64,000 nucleotides of DNA from Prescottella soli (GTDB taxonomy: Bacteria; Actinomycetota; Actinomycetes; Mycobacteriales; Mycobacteriaceae): positions 4,526,001 through 4,590,000 of the forward strand of contig NZ_CP157276.1 in NCBI RefSeq assembly GCF_040024445.1. The letters run 5' to 3'. The translations under genes were made by a program, and so were the position numbers. The first letter of the stretch is position 1. Every line of letters starts with the position of its first letter. The notes under the pieces were generated by a model that was not told the origin of the DNA, did not search any database, and saw nothing but the letters and a program-made list of their open reading frames with translations. Shown here piece by piece: positions 1 to 8,460 of the stretch.

Positions 1-591
1 CTGCGGTGTGACCGGACCCGGCACGGCGGCGGCCGCGGTGGTGGGAGCGGGCGCGCTCACCGACGCGGCGACGGTGCGGGCGTCGGTGGGGACGGGATCC
101 GGTGCGGTGAGCTCGACCATCTTCGCGGTGTGGACGGCCAGCTCGCCGCGCACCCTCTCGACGACGGCGAGGGCCCGGCCGAGGTGCTCGACCGCGGCGC
201 TGATCAGCATCGTCACCCCGGCGGGCGTCCCCAGGACGGGGAGCGCGGAGGACGCGATCGACAGGAAGGAATGCAGGATTTCCTGCAGTTCGGCCGTCCC
301 GGCCCGCACGGTCTCCGATGCGGCCTCGACGACGACCGCTATCTCCCGGCCACGGTCGGACAGCTCCACCGACGCGGTCTGGGTCGCCTCCGCCTTGCCG
401 ATGGCGGCATCGGCGGCGACACCGGTCCACACCCCGCCCAGGTCGCTGATCCCGATCCGGCCGATCGCGTGCACGGCGTCGATCGCGTCGGATGCCGCGC
501 GCATGGCGTCCGCAGGTGATCCGCCGGGCAGGGCGCCGGTGCCGAAGGCCCCGAGCAGGTCCACGACCGGGCGGGCGAGCACGTCGATCAC
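1..591 (-). CDS. WXG-like type VII secretion-associated protein, C-terminus beyond window
   Basis: Open in frame from a GTG at 591 to the left edge (197 codons seen), so the C-terminus is missing. The N-terminal 70 residues are helical and Ala-rich, with a W-T-G motif at about residues 55-57, as in the helix-turn-helix hairpin of WXG100-like proteins. The later part becomes rich in Ala, Pro, Thr and Val. The GTG overlaps the stop of the upstream EspC-like gene (GTGA), so the two are cotranscribed and probably translationally coupled. A role as a type VII (ESX-like) secreted or cell-envelope partner of that gene is inferred from the pairing and the motif. The family name is not certain and the missing end could hold an enzymatic domain. 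Confidence 0.6.
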   Translation of the reverse strand, partial: MIDVLARPVVDLLGAFGTGALPGGSPADAMRAASDAIDAVHAIGRIGISDLGGVWTGVAADAAIGKAEATQTASVELSDRGREIAVVVEAASETVRAGTAELQEILHSFLSIASSALPVLGTPAGVTMLISAAVEHLGRALAVVERVRGELAVHTAKMVELTAPDPVPTDARTVAASVSAPAPTTAAAAVPGPVTPQ

Positions 592-905
592 GACACCACC
601 CCGGTGGCGCCCAGCGCGGCGGTGGTGCCCGCGTCGGTGGCGTCGTACGCCGCCGCGGTGGTGAGCGCGGCATCGCTCATCGACGCCCACGCCGACGCGA
701 GCCGATCGAGCTGCGCCGCGTGTGCCGCCTGCGCGCCGCCGAAGGCCGCCAGAAAGTCGCCGCCGATCAGTCCGAATACCGGGCCGAGCAGCGCCGGTCC
801 TGCCGCTGCGGCCCCCACCCCGGCCGCTTCGGCTTGCGTGGCGAGCGTCGCAGCGGTGGTGCCGAACGCCGCGATTCCTGCCGTGGTCGCCGAGAATTCA
901 GTCAT
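588..905 (-). CDS. EspC-like type VII secretion target
   Basis: A 105-residue, Ala/Gly-rich protein from the ATG at 905; an upstream in-frame ATG would only add a basic, unlikely N-terminus. The C-terminal half carries a Trp at 73 and a Y87-D-A-T-D91 sequence. This matches the YxxxD export signal of type VII secretion substrates, on a helical background like the EspC (ESX excreted factor) family. It precedes a WXG-like gene with a 4-nt overlap, the usual heterodimer-type arrangement. No ESX core gene (ecc, mycP) lies in the window, so it would have to use a system encoded elsewhere. Export is an inference from motif and context. Confidence 0.6.
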   Translation of the reverse strand: MTEFSATTAGIAAFGTTAATLATQAEAAGVGAAAAGPALLGPVFGLIGGDFLAAFGGAQAAHAAQLDRLASAWASMSDAALTTAAAYDATDAGTTAALGATGVVS

Positions 906-1021
906 CGCATCCCCCATCGAAACTGTTCGTCGCAGTGTTCGACGCAGCGGACCCCGATTCGGTTCCATCCGGATTCGGGCCGGTTCCGGGGGCGGGGTCC
1001 GTCCAACTATCCTTTGCAGTC

Positions 1022-1645
1022 ATGGAAACGCAGGTGGTCGACCATCCTCTGGCAGCAGCACTCCTGACGAGGATGCGGGACGAGCGCAGCGACAACGCCA
1101 CGTTCCGGTCCGCGCTGCGGCAGCTCACCCAGATGCTGATCTACGAGGCCATCCGCGACGCGCCGACCGCAGAGTTCGAGGTCAAGACGCCGGTCGCCGT
1201 CACGACGGGCGTCCGTCTGGCGCAGCCGCCGTTGCTGGTCCCGGTCCTGCGGGCCGGCCTCGGCATGATCGAGCAGGCCAGCTCGCTGATCCCGCAGTCG
1301 CAGGTCGGCTTCGTCGGCATGGCCCGCGACGAGGACACGCACCAGCCGGTGCCGTACCTCGAGTCGCTGCCGGCCGACCTGTCCGGCATCCCGGTGTACG
1401 TGCTCGACCCGATGCTCGCGACCGGCGGTTCGATGGTCCACACGATCGAACTTCTCGTCGCCCGTGGCGCCACCGACATCACGGCGGTGTGCGTCGTCGC
1501 CGCTCCGCAGGGGGTCGAGGCGCTCGCGAGCTCCGGTCTCCCGGTGCGCCTGATCACGGCGACGATCGACGAGGGTCTCGACGAGAACGCCTTCATCGTC
1601 CCGGGTCTCGGCGACGCGGGCGACCGCCAGTTCGGACCGCGCTAG
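1022..1645 (+). CDS. upp: Uracil phosphoribosyltransferase
   Basis: Makes UMP from uracil and PRPP in pyrimidine salvage; cytosolic. The 207-residue product has the normal length for the family. Visible hallmarks are the [10 protein letters not shown] segment, the PRPP-binding loop around [12 protein letters not shown], and the C-terminal uracil-binding region ending in [11 protein letters not shown]. The ATG at 1022 was chosen because the open frame upstream codes for an unlikely Arg-rich sequence, and a TATCCT-like -10 element lies about 10 nt before it. It is convergent with the PepSY lipoprotein gene, with 5 bases between the stops. Position matches Rv3309c (upp) in the M. tuberculosis order. 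Confidence 0.95.
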   Translation: METQVVDHPLAAALLTRMRDERSDNATFRSALRQLTQMLIYEAIRDAPTAEFEVKTPVAVTTGVRLAQPPLLVPVLRAGLGMIEQASSLIPQSQVGFVGMARDEDTHQPVPYLESLPADLSGIPVYVLDPMLATGGSMVHTIELLVARGATDITAVCVVAAPQGVEALASSGLPVRLITATIDEGLDENAFIVPGLGDAGDRQFGPR

Positions 1646-1650
1646 CTCGG

Positions 1651-2298
1651 TCAGCGCGTCGCGTTCTGCAGGACCCGGCCGGTGACTGCGTCGACGTCGA
1701 CGGCGCGCTGCGCTCCGGTGGCGTCGATCACGTCGGCCTCCCACACGAACATGCCGCCCTTCTCCACGACGAGCTGCAGGTCGGTGATCCGGCCGTCCGG
1801 GACCTCCGCGAGGACGATGCCTGTGGCGGCGGTGTAGTCGAGGTCTGCTTCTTCGCTACCCGTGTGTCGTTCCCCGTCGGCCGTCGGTCCTGCGATGATG
1901 CTGTCGCCGTCGGGGGAGACGCCGACGGTGATCGTGGCGCCGTCGGCGTCGACGAGATAGACCACCCAACTACCGTCGCTGTTCTCCTCGAGGGAGACCA
2001 GCGAGCTGCCTGGAACCGCCGCGATTGCGGTGCGGCCGGCGTGTTCGAAGACCTTCGCGTTCCAGCCCGGCGCCATGGACGGCGCCGACGCTGCCGACTG
2101 CGCAGGCGAGGCACCCGGCGCGGACGTTGCGGCCGCGGCGGCGTTCGCGGAGGTGCTCGCCGCCGAGGCGCTCGTGGAGGTGGTCGTCGTGGCGCTGCTT
2201 CCGCCGTCGCTGCTGCAGCCGGCCAGGGCGATGAGCGCGACGCCGACGACAGCCGCCGTCCGCACCCGGGATGTAGGACTGTCGCGGAAAATCCTCAT
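1651..2298 (-). CDS. PepSY-type lipoprotein
   Basis: A 215-residue protein with a lipoprotein signal: basic N-terminus, hydrophobic segment and lipobox ending LAGC at about residues 25-28. A low-complexity Ser/Thr/Ala linker of about 50 residues follows. The remainder (about 75-215) holds two repeats resembling PepSY domains, each of the form 'hydrophobic, acidic turn, VDA..G.V', including the terminal VDVDAVTGRVLQ. PepSY lipoproteins are thought to bind or inhibit peptidases or act as envelope sensors; the exact role here is unknown. It is followed by nothing on its strand and converges on upp. Confidence 0.75.
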   Translation of the reverse strand: MRIFRDSPTSRVRTAAVVGVALIALAGCSSDGGSSATTTTSTSASAASTSANAAAAATSAPGASPAQSAASAPSMAPGWNAKVFEHAGRTAIAAVPGSSLVSLEENSDGSWVVYLVDADGATITVGVSPDGDSIIAGPTADGERHTGSEEADLDYTAATGIVLAEVPDGRITDLQLVVEKGGMFVWEADVIDATGAQRAVDVDAVTGRVLQNATR

Positions 2299-2394
2299 AT
2301 CGCCGAAACCTCCCGAATCGCCGCTCTCCGATGCCTCGAACGTTGTATCAGGGTTCGGGATCGGGCAGCGGGACCTCCGCGGTGCGCCGGACGG

Positions 2395-3876
2395 CTACGC
2401 GCCCAGGCCCTCCAGGCACCGTCGGACCAGCCCGGCGAGTTCGATCGCGGCGGCGCGGGCGGCCGTGACATCGGCGGACGGGACCGGTTCGACCACCTCG
2501 AAGTAGGCCTTGAGCTTCGGCTCGGTGCCCGAAGGCCGGACCGTCACCTGCAGTCCCGGTCCGGTGAACACGACCGCGTCGGTGCGCAGCGGGCCCCGGA
2601 CTGCGGCGAGGTCGGTTGCCTCGACCTCGATTCCGGCGATCTCGGCCGGTGAGTGGGCGCGCAGTTGGTCCATCGTGCGAGAGATCTCGTCGAGGTCGAC
2701 GAACCGTCGGGACACCTGGCCGGTGATGTGGACCCCGAACTCCACCGCGAGGTCGTCGAGCGCGTCCTGAAGCGTCCGCCCGGCGCCCGCGAGATCGGCC
2801 ACGAGGTCGGCGACCAGGACGGCGGCCGAGATGCCGTCCTTGTCGCGCACGACGTCCGGGTCGACGCAGTGCCCGACGGCCTCCTCGTACGCGTACACGA
2901 GCCCGGCGCCGGCGCGGACCAACCACTTGAATCCGGTGAGCGTGCGGGCGGACCGCCGACCGCGGGCGTCGGCGATGCGGCCCAGCAGCGTCGACGACAC
3001 GATCGTCGTCGCGACCAGGGCGTCCCCGGGTGCGTGCGCGAGGATCCGGTCGCCGAGCAGTGCGCCGGTCTCGTCGCCGGTGAGCATCCGCCAGCCGCCC
3101 GGGCCGGGAACGCCGACGGCGCAGCGGTCCGCGTCCGGGTCGAGCGCGATCGCGACGTCGGCGCCGACGCATTCGGCGAGGGCCAGCACCTGGTCGGTCG
3201 CCCCGGGCTCTTCGGGGTTCGGGAAGGTGACCGTCGGGAAGTTCGGGTCGGGATCGAATTGCGTTGCCACGGTGTGGACGTCGGTGAAGCCTGCGGCGCG
3301 CAGCGCGGCCGTCGCGACGGCGCCGCCGACGCCGTGCAGGGGAGTGAGGGCGATCCGGACGTCACGCCGGGTGCCGTACGGCAGCGTCGCGACCCGGTCC
3401 AGGTAGGCCGTCACCAGCGCGTCGTCGGCCGGGGTGACGGGGCTGCGCCGGATCCGCCCCGCCCGCGCGATCGCGTCCTCGATCTCGCGGTCGGCCGGCG
3501 CCGCGAGCGGCGCGCCGCCGTGCACGTACACCTTGTAGCCGTTGTCGGCGGGCGGGTTGTGCGACGCGGTGATCTGGACCCCGGCGACCGCGCCGAGTCG
3601 GCGCACCGCGAACGCGACGACGGGGGTGGGCAGCGGCCGCGGCAGCAGCACGACGTCGAAGCCGTCCGCCGCCAGCACCTCGGCGGCGGCGCGGGCGAAC
3701 TCCTCCGAACCGTGCCGGGCATCGCGGCCCACGACCACGACACCCCCGCCGAGGCACTTGTCGCGCAGCCACGCCGCGAGCCCGGCGGTGGTTCGTTCGA
3801 CGACGCCGATGTTCATGCAGTCGGGCCCGTCGCCGACGGGTCCACGCAGACCGGCGGTGCCGAAGCGGAGGGTCAC
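2395..3876 (-). CDS. pmmB: Phosphoglucomutase/phosphomannomutase (PmmB-like)
   Basis: Alpha-D-phosphohexomutase, interconverting sugar-6- and sugar-1-phosphates. The 493-residue product starts with the family's FGTAGLRG signature, has the catalytic phosphoserine loop TASHNP (Ser at about 105), the metal loop [10 protein letters not shown], and a C-terminal phosphate-binding segment [10 protein letters not shown]. Its ATG overlaps the stop of deoD (ATGA at 3873-3876), so it is cotranscribed with the purine phosphorylase. This links ribose/deoxyribose phosphate release from nucleosides to pentose or hexose phosphate mutase activity; phosphopentomutase activity is possible. Ortholog position of Rv3308. 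Confidence 0.92.
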   Translation of the reverse strand: MTLRFGTAGLRGPVGDGPDCMNIGVVERTTAGLAAWLRDKCLGGGVVVVGRDARHGSEEFARAAAEVLAADGFDVVLLPRPLPTPVVAFAVRRLGAVAGVQITASHNPPADNGYKVYVHGGAPLAAPADREIEDAIARAGRIRRSPVTPADDALVTAYLDRVATLPYGTRRDVRIALTPLHGVGGAVATAALRAAGFTDVHTVATQFDPDPNFPTVTFPNPEEPGATDQVLALAECVGADVAIALDPDADRCAVGVPGPGGWRMLTGDETGALLGDRILAHAPGDALVATTIVSSTLLGRIADARGRRSARTLTGFKWLVRAGAGLVYAYEEAVGHCVDPDVVRDKDGISAAVLVADLVADLAGAGRTLQDALDDLAVEFGVHITGQVSRRFVDLDEISRTMDQLRAHSPAEIAGIEVEATDLAAVRGPLRTDAVVFTGPGLQVTVRPSGTEPKLKAYFEVVEPVPSADVTAARAAAIELAGLVRRCLEGLGA

Positions 3877-4658
3877 AACCGGGCCAGCAGGTTGCGCAGC
3901 AACCCGCCCATGCGGGCGGCGGACGCCTGTCCCGCGGCGAGGACCTCTGCGTGGTCGAGGGGTGCGCCGGTGATGCCGGCCGCGAGGTTCGTCACCAGCG
4001 AGATGCCGAGCACGTCGGCGCCGAGCGCGCGGGCCGCGATGGTCTCGTGCACCGTCGACATCCCGACCAGGTCGGCGCCGAGGGTGCGCAGCATGCGGAT
4101 CTCGGCGGGCGTCTCGTAGTGCGGGCCGGGAAGACCGGCGTACACGCCCTCGGCGAGCGACGGGTCGATCATCCGGGCCAGTTCGCGCAGTCGCGGGCTG
4201 TAGGCGTCGACCAGGTCGACGAACTGCGCGCCGACGAGCGGGGAGCGCGCGGTGAGGTTGAGATGATCGCTGATGAGGACGGGCTGGCCGACGCTCATGC
4301 CGTCCCGGATGCCGCCGGCCGCGTTGGTGAGGATCACGGTCTGCGCCCCGGCCGCGATCGCGGTCCGCACCGGGTGCACCACCCGTGCCAGGTCGTGGCC
4401 CTCGTACGCGTGCGCCCGACCGAGCAGCACCAGCACGGCGGCGTCGCCCACCCGCACCGATCGCACGGTCCCGGCGTGGCCCACCGCGGAGGGGGTCGCG
4501 AAGCCGGGCAGGTCGGCCATCGGCACGACCGTGGCCGGCTCGCCGAGCGCGTCGGCGGCGGCCTGCCAGCCGGACCCGAGGACGACGGCCGCGGAGTGTT
4601 TCGGGATTCCGGTGCGGTCGGCGAGGACGTCGGCGGCCTGCTGCTCGAGTGTGCCCAT
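3873..4658 (-). CDS. deoD: Purine nucleoside phosphorylase
   Basis: Phosphorolysis of inosine/guanosine and deoxy forms to base plus (deoxy)ribose-1-phosphate. About 261 residues from the ATG at 4658; an in-frame ATG at 4682 adds eight residues and is less likely. Motifs of the trimeric class (PNP/MTAP family) are visible: VLGSGWQ near the N-terminus, RAHAYEGHD, the NAAGGI loop, [13 protein letters not shown] and [13 protein letters not shown]. It is first in a two-gene operon with pmmB. It is divergent from the enoyl-CoA hydratase gene, leaving a 54-nt intergenic region with a TAGTAT -10-like element for the other gene. Matches Rv3307. Confidence 0.93.
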   Translation of the reverse strand: MGTLEQQAADVLADRTGIPKHSAAVVLGSGWQAAADALGEPATVVPMADLPGFATPSAVGHAGTVRSVRVGDAAVLVLLGRAHAYEGHDLARVVHPVRTAIAAGAQTVILTNAAGGIRDGMSVGQPVLISDHLNLTARSPLVGAQFVDLVDAYSPRLRELARMIDPSLAEGVYAGLPGPHYETPAEIRMLRTLGADLVGMSTVHETIAARALGADVLGISLVTNLAAGITGAPLDHAEVLAAGQASAARMGGLLRNLLARL

Positions 4659-4712
4659 GAACCGACAGAGTAGTGCCGCCACACGATGTTACTCACGGGT
4701 AGTATCGCGGCC

Positions 4713-5411
4713 ATGCCATACCTGAATCGTCAAGGCGACGTCTTCGTCCTGTACCTCGGCAACGAGGGTGAGACGGACAACGAGAATCGGTTCCACCCCG
4801 ACTGGATCGACGCGACGCACGCGTTGCTCGACGAGGTCGAGGCGCACGAGGGACCCGCGGCCCTGGTCACGACCGCGACCGGGAAGTTCTACACCAACGG
4901 CCTCGACACCGACTGGCTCTTCGGCAACCTCGACAAGCTCACCGGCTACCTGGACCGGGTCCACACGATCTACACGCGCCTGCTGACGTTCCCGATGGCG
5001 ACGATCGCGGCCGTGCAGGGGCACGCGTTCGGCGCCGGCGCGATGCTGGCGAGCGCGCACGACTTCCGCGTGATGCGCAGCGACCGCGGCTACTACTGCC
5101 TGCCCGAGGTCAACCTGAACATGCCGTTCACGCTGGGCATGTCCGCGCTCCTCACGTCCCGGCTGCCGCGCCAAGCGGCCGTCGAGGCGATGACGACGGG
5201 TCGTCGCTACGGCGGCGGCGATGCGCTCGCGGCCGGGATCGTCGACGACGCCGTCGAGGGCGAGTTGGTGCTCGACTCGGCCGTGGCCCGCGCGTCGGCA
5301 CTGGTCTCGACCCACGGCGCGAACCTGTCGGGCATCAAGCGGGGTATCCACCGCGACACGCTCGACGCGCTGGGCACCACGACCGACGAGAGCAACTTCA
5401 AGTTCGGTTGA
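4713..5411 (+). CDS. Enoyl-CoA hydratase/isomerase family protein
   Basis: A 232-residue crotonase-fold protein starting MPYLNRQGDVFVLYLG. The substrate loop (FYTNGLDTDWLF) and the oxyanion-hole segment (QGHAFGAGAMLASAHDFRVM) are clear, followed by the PEVNLNMPF region. The product is shorter than typical hydratases of about 260 residues. The residue after the GAG motif differs from the two-Glu hydratase pattern, so an isomerase or thioesterase-type crotonase activity is possible. The ATG at 4713 was chosen over an ATG 27 nt upstream because it gives the canonical N-terminus. It is followed 37 nt later by an amidohydrolase gene on the same strand. Confidence 0.8.
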   Translation: MPYLNRQGDVFVLYLGNEGETDNENRFHPDWIDATHALLDEVEAHEGPAALVTTATGKFYTNGLDTDWLFGNLDKLTGYLDRVHTIYTRLLTFPMATIAAVQGHAFGAGAMLASAHDFRVMRSDRGYYCLPEVNLNMPFTLGMSALLTSRLPRQAAVEAMTTGRRYGGGDALAAGIVDDAVEGELVLDSAVARASALVSTHGANLSGIKRGIHRDTLDALGTTTDESNFKFG

Positions 5412-5448
5412 CCGGGACCGGGCCCGCGGGAGTGAGAGACTGGGGAAT

Positions 5449-6636
5449 GTGAGGTCAGGATCCCCGGCGGCATCTCCGTCGGCTTCGGTGTCGGATGTCG
5501 TGTCGGCGGCGCGATCCGATCTGATTGCGCTGTCGCACGCCGTCCACGCCCACGCGGAACTCGCGTTCGACGAGCATCGCAGCGCCGCCGACGTGGTCGA
5601 GGTGCTGCGCGGACACGGTTTCGAGGTGCAGGCCGGCGTCGCGGATCTGCCCACGGCGTTCGACGCCCGGTTCGGCAGCGGCGAACTCGTCGTCGGAATC
5701 CTCGCCGAGTACGACGCGCTGCCCGAGATCGGGCATGCCTGCGGGCACAACATCATTGCCGCGTCCGCGGTCGGTGCCGGGCTCGCACTCGCTCCGTTGG
5801 CGGACGCGCTGGGGATCACCGTCCGGGTCATCGGCACCCCCGCGGAGGAGACCGGTGGCGGCAAGGTCCTGATGCTCGAGCGCGGCGTCTTCGACGACGT
5901 GGCAACTGCATTGATGGTGCATCCGGGGCCGTTCGACATCGTGGGCGCGACGTCCCTCGCGCTCGCGGACATCGCGATCACGTTCACCGGTCGGGAGGCG
6001 CACGCCTCGGCGGCACCGGAGTTCGGGCGCAACGCCGCCGACGCGGTCACCGTCGCGCAGGTGGGGCTGGCCCTGCTGCGTCAGCATCTCGCGCCCGGGC
6101 AGCAGTTGCACGGCATCGTCAGCGACGGCGGGACGGCGCCGAACATCATCCCGGCCCGCGCCGAGATGCTGTACTACCTGCGCGCGCACACCGCCGAGTC
6201 GCTCGACGAACTGGCCGCCCGCGCGGAGGCGTGCTTCGCGGCGGGTGCGCTGGCGACCGGTTGCACGCACGACGTACGCACGGTGTCGCCGCCCTACACG
6301 GAGTTGCGCCCGGATCCGTGGCTCGTCGACGTGTTCCGGGAGGAGATCGTCGACCTCGGCCGCACGCCGCTGCCGGTGGAGCTGGAAACGTCTCGCCCGC
6401 TGGGGAGCACGGACATGGGCAACGTGACGCACGTCGTCCCCGGCATCCACCCGGTGGTCGGTCTCGATTCCGGCGGGGCGGTGACCCACCAACCGGAGTT
6501 CGCCGCCGCGGCGATCACGGAGTCCGCCGACCAGGCCGTGATCGACGGCGCGACGGCCTTGGCGCGCACCGCGATTCGCGCCGCCCTCGATCCCGATCAG
6601 AGGGCACGGTTGCTGGAGGGGGTGGTGCGTCGGTGA
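5449..6636 (+). CDS. amiA: M20 family amidohydrolase (AmiA1-like)
   Basis: Metal-dependent amidohydrolase of the M20/ACY1-like family, which removes acyl or carbamoyl groups from amino acids or short peptides. 395 residues from a GTG at 5449. Metal-ligand motifs are visible: GHACGHN, PAEETGGG and the HPGPFD segment, plus a dimerisation domain beginning near GREAHASAAPE. The next amidohydrolase begins inside its stop codon (GTGA at 6633-6636), so the two are a translationally coupled pair. They occupy the positions of Rv3305c/Rv3306c (amiA1/amiB1). The substrate is not known; the two may act as paralogous partners. Confidence 0.85.
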   Translation: MRSGSPAASPSASVSDVVSAARSDLIALSHAVHAHAELAFDEHRSAADVVEVLRGHGFEVQAGVADLPTAFDARFGSGELVVGILAEYDALPEIGHACGHNIIAASAVGAGLALAPLADALGITVRVIGTPAEETGGGKVLMLERGVFDDVATALMVHPGPFDIVGATSLALADIAITFTGREAHASAAPEFGRNAADAVTVAQVGLALLRQHLAPGQQLHGIVSDGGTAPNIIPARAEMLYYLRAHTAESLDELAARAEACFAAGALATGCTHDVRTVSPPYTELRPDPWLVDVFREEIVDLGRTPLPVELETSRPLGSTDMGNVTHVVPGIHPVVGLDSGGAVTHQPEFAAAAITESADQAVIDGATALARTAIRAALDPDQRARLLEGVVRR

Positions 6637-7784
6637 ACGAGGGCATCGAGAAGTGGCTCGCCGAGAACGCGATGGAGCTGTCGCGGTGGCGTCGACACTT
6701 CCACGCGAATCCGGAACTGGCCCGGCACGAATTCTCGACTACGGCGTTCGTCGCCAGTCACCTGTCGGCGGCCGGCATGTCGCCGCTGCTGTTGCCGGGC
6801 GGGACGGGCGTCGTGTGCGACATCGGTCCCGGTGGCATGCGGATCGGTCTGCGCGGCGACATGGACGCGCTGCCGATGCAGGAGGCGACCGGCGTGCCCT
6901 ACGCGTCGACGGTGCCCGGTGTCGCGCACGCGTGCGGCCACGACGCCCACACCGCGATCCTTCTCGGCGCCGCTCTCGCATTGAACTCGTTGCCGCAGTT
7001 GCCGATCGGTGTGCGATTCATCTTCCAGCCCGCCGAGGAGGTGATGCCGGGCGGTGCCATCGACGTCGTCTCCGCGGGTGGGATGCAGGGGGTGTCGCGA
7101 ATCTTCGCGCTGCACTGCGACCCGCGCCTCGAGGCGGGACGGGTCGGGGTGCGGGTGGGGGCGATCACGTCGGCCGCGGACACCGTCGAGCTCGTGCTCG
7201 ACTCGCCGGGCGGGCACACGTCCAGGCCGCACCTGACGACCGATCTGGTGTACGCGATCGGAACCGTCATCACCGGGCTGCCCGGAATGCTCAGCCGCCG
7301 CATCGACCCGCGCAGCGGCACGGTGATGGTGTGGGGCGCGGTGAGCGCGGGGCAAGCGCCCAACGCGATCCCGCGCAGCGGCATCCTCACCGGTACCGTC
7401 CGCACCGGCGACCACGACACCTGGGCGCTGCTCGAGCCGACCGTCCGCGAGATCGTGCACGGACTGCTCGCGCCGACGGGCGTGCGCTACGAACTCAACT
7501 ACCGCCGCGGTGTGCCGCCCGTCGTCAACGACGAGGTGTCCGCGCGGATGCTCGAGGACGCGGTCCGGGCGATCGGTCCGGACGCGCTCGCGGACACCCC
7601 GCAGTCCGGCGGTGGCGAGGACTTCTCGTGGTACCTCGAGGAGGCGCCGGGCGCGATGGCGCGGCTGGGCGTGTGGTCCGGGCACGGACCGCAGCTGGAC
7701 ATCCACCAGCCGACGTTCGACCTGGACGAGCGGGCCCTCACGACGGGTGTCCGGGTGCTGACCAATCTGGTGTTGCAGTCCTGA
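6633..7784 (+). CDS. amiB: M20 family amidohydrolase (AmiB1-like)
   Basis: Second M20 metallo-amidohydrolase, 383 residues from a GTG that overlaps the stop of the preceding paralog. N-terminal WRRHFHANPELARHEF, GDMDALPMQE, HACGHDAHT, FQPAEEVMPGGA and HCDPRLEAG are the standard catalytic and metal-binding segments. A C-terminal SGGGEDFSWYLE matches the last conserved motif of hippurate hydrolase/IAA-amino acid hydrolase-like enzymes. It converges on the gamma-glutamylcyclotransferase gene. Because IAA-amino acid hydrolases belong to this same family and an auxin cluster lies 10 kb away, auxin-conjugate hydrolysis is imaginable, but this position is ancestral and that link is speculation. Confidence 0.85.
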   Translation: MNEGIEKWLAENAMELSRWRRHFHANPELARHEFSTTAFVASHLSAAGMSPLLLPGGTGVVCDIGPGGMRIGLRGDMDALPMQEATGVPYASTVPGVAHACGHDAHTAILLGAALALNSLPQLPIGVRFIFQPAEEVMPGGAIDVVSAGGMQGVSRIFALHCDPRLEAGRVGVRVGAITSAADTVELVLDSPGGHTSRPHLTTDLVYAIGTVITGLPGMLSRRIDPRSGTVMVWGAVSAGQAPNAIPRSGILTGTVRTGDHDTWALLEPTVREIVHGLLAPTGVRYELNYRRGVPPVVNDEVSARMLEDAVRAIGPDALADTPQSGGGEDFSWYLEEAPGAMARLGVWSGHGPQLDIHQPTFDLDERALTTGVRVLTNLVLQS

Positions 7785-7800
7785 GTGGCCGGCGGGTCGG

Positions 7801-8274
7801 TTACGGCGTGCCCGGCCCCACGTTGCGGCTGTTGCGGGTGCGCAGGTTGCGGACGTAGTCGGCGGGGGCACCCGCGATCTCGGCGGCCTCGGCGATCACC
7901 CCGAGGTAGCGGGCGGACGGCAGTCCACCCTCGTACGCGTCGAGCACGTACAGCCAGGCCAGGACCGGGCCGCCGTCGGCGGTGTCGACGCGTAGCCGGA
8001 TCTTGCGGTGCAAGCCCAGCTCGGAGCCTTCCCAGCGGTCCAGGCGCGCCTCGTCCTCGGCTGGGACGTCGTAGAGCACCACGAACACCTTGGCGTCCGG
8101 ATCGTCCTGATCCTCGACGACGGTCGCCAGAGCGCCCTCCCAGCCGATGTCGTCGCCGCTGAACGTCAGCCGCCAGCCGGGGAGCCAGCCGGTGCCCGCC
8201 ATCGGCGAGTGCGGGCAGCGTTCGAGCATCTGTTCCGGGTGCATGTTGGACCCGTACGCGGCGTAGATCGGCAC
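7801..8274 (-). CDS. Gamma-glutamylcyclotransferase family protein
   Basis: A 157-residue protein beginning MPIYAAYGSNMHPEQM. The YGSN loop is the hallmark of the gamma-glutamylcyclotransferase (BtrG/ChaC-like) fold, and an acidic residue in the DRWEGSELG segment is a likely catalytic general base. The family converts gamma-glutamyl amines to 5-oxoproline or acts on related substrates; the true substrate here is unknown. It lies head-to-head with lpdA, with 186 nt between, matching the Rv3304-Rv3303c arrangement of M. tuberculosis. Confidence 0.85.
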   Translation of the reverse strand: MPIYAAYGSNMHPEQMLERCPHSPMAGTGWLPGWRLTFSGDDIGWEGALATVVEDQDDPDAKVFVVLYDVPAEDEARLDRWEGSELGLHRKIRLRVDTADGGPVLAWLYVLDAYEGGLPSARYLGVIAEAAEIAGAPADYVRNLRTRNSRNVGPGTP

Positions 8275-8460
8275 GCGAAAAGCCTAATCGGTGTCGCGCG
8301 TGCTCGGGTAACGACCGGACCGTCCGGCGCATCGACGTGCGCGTTCGGCGCCTCGCGGCCCGCTGGCAGGGGTCACTGCCAGCGTGTTCCCGGTCACTGG
8401 AATAGCGTTGTACCCGGGCCTGCCGGAGATCCCGGTCGGCGCGGCGAGCTTGGAGGACGC

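Noticed and set aside
4689-6050. A 453-codon minus-strand frame opposite the enoyl-CoA hydratase and first amidohydrolase
   Set aside because: Codon pattern and composition are those of antisense frames in GC-rich DNA; the plus-strand genes carry the conserved residues.
6633-7784. Auxin-conjugate (IAA-amino acid) hydrolase as part of the auxin system
   Set aside because: The family fits, but the gene sits in the conserved amiA/amiB backbone position found in mycobacteria without iac genes, so a special link is not supported.
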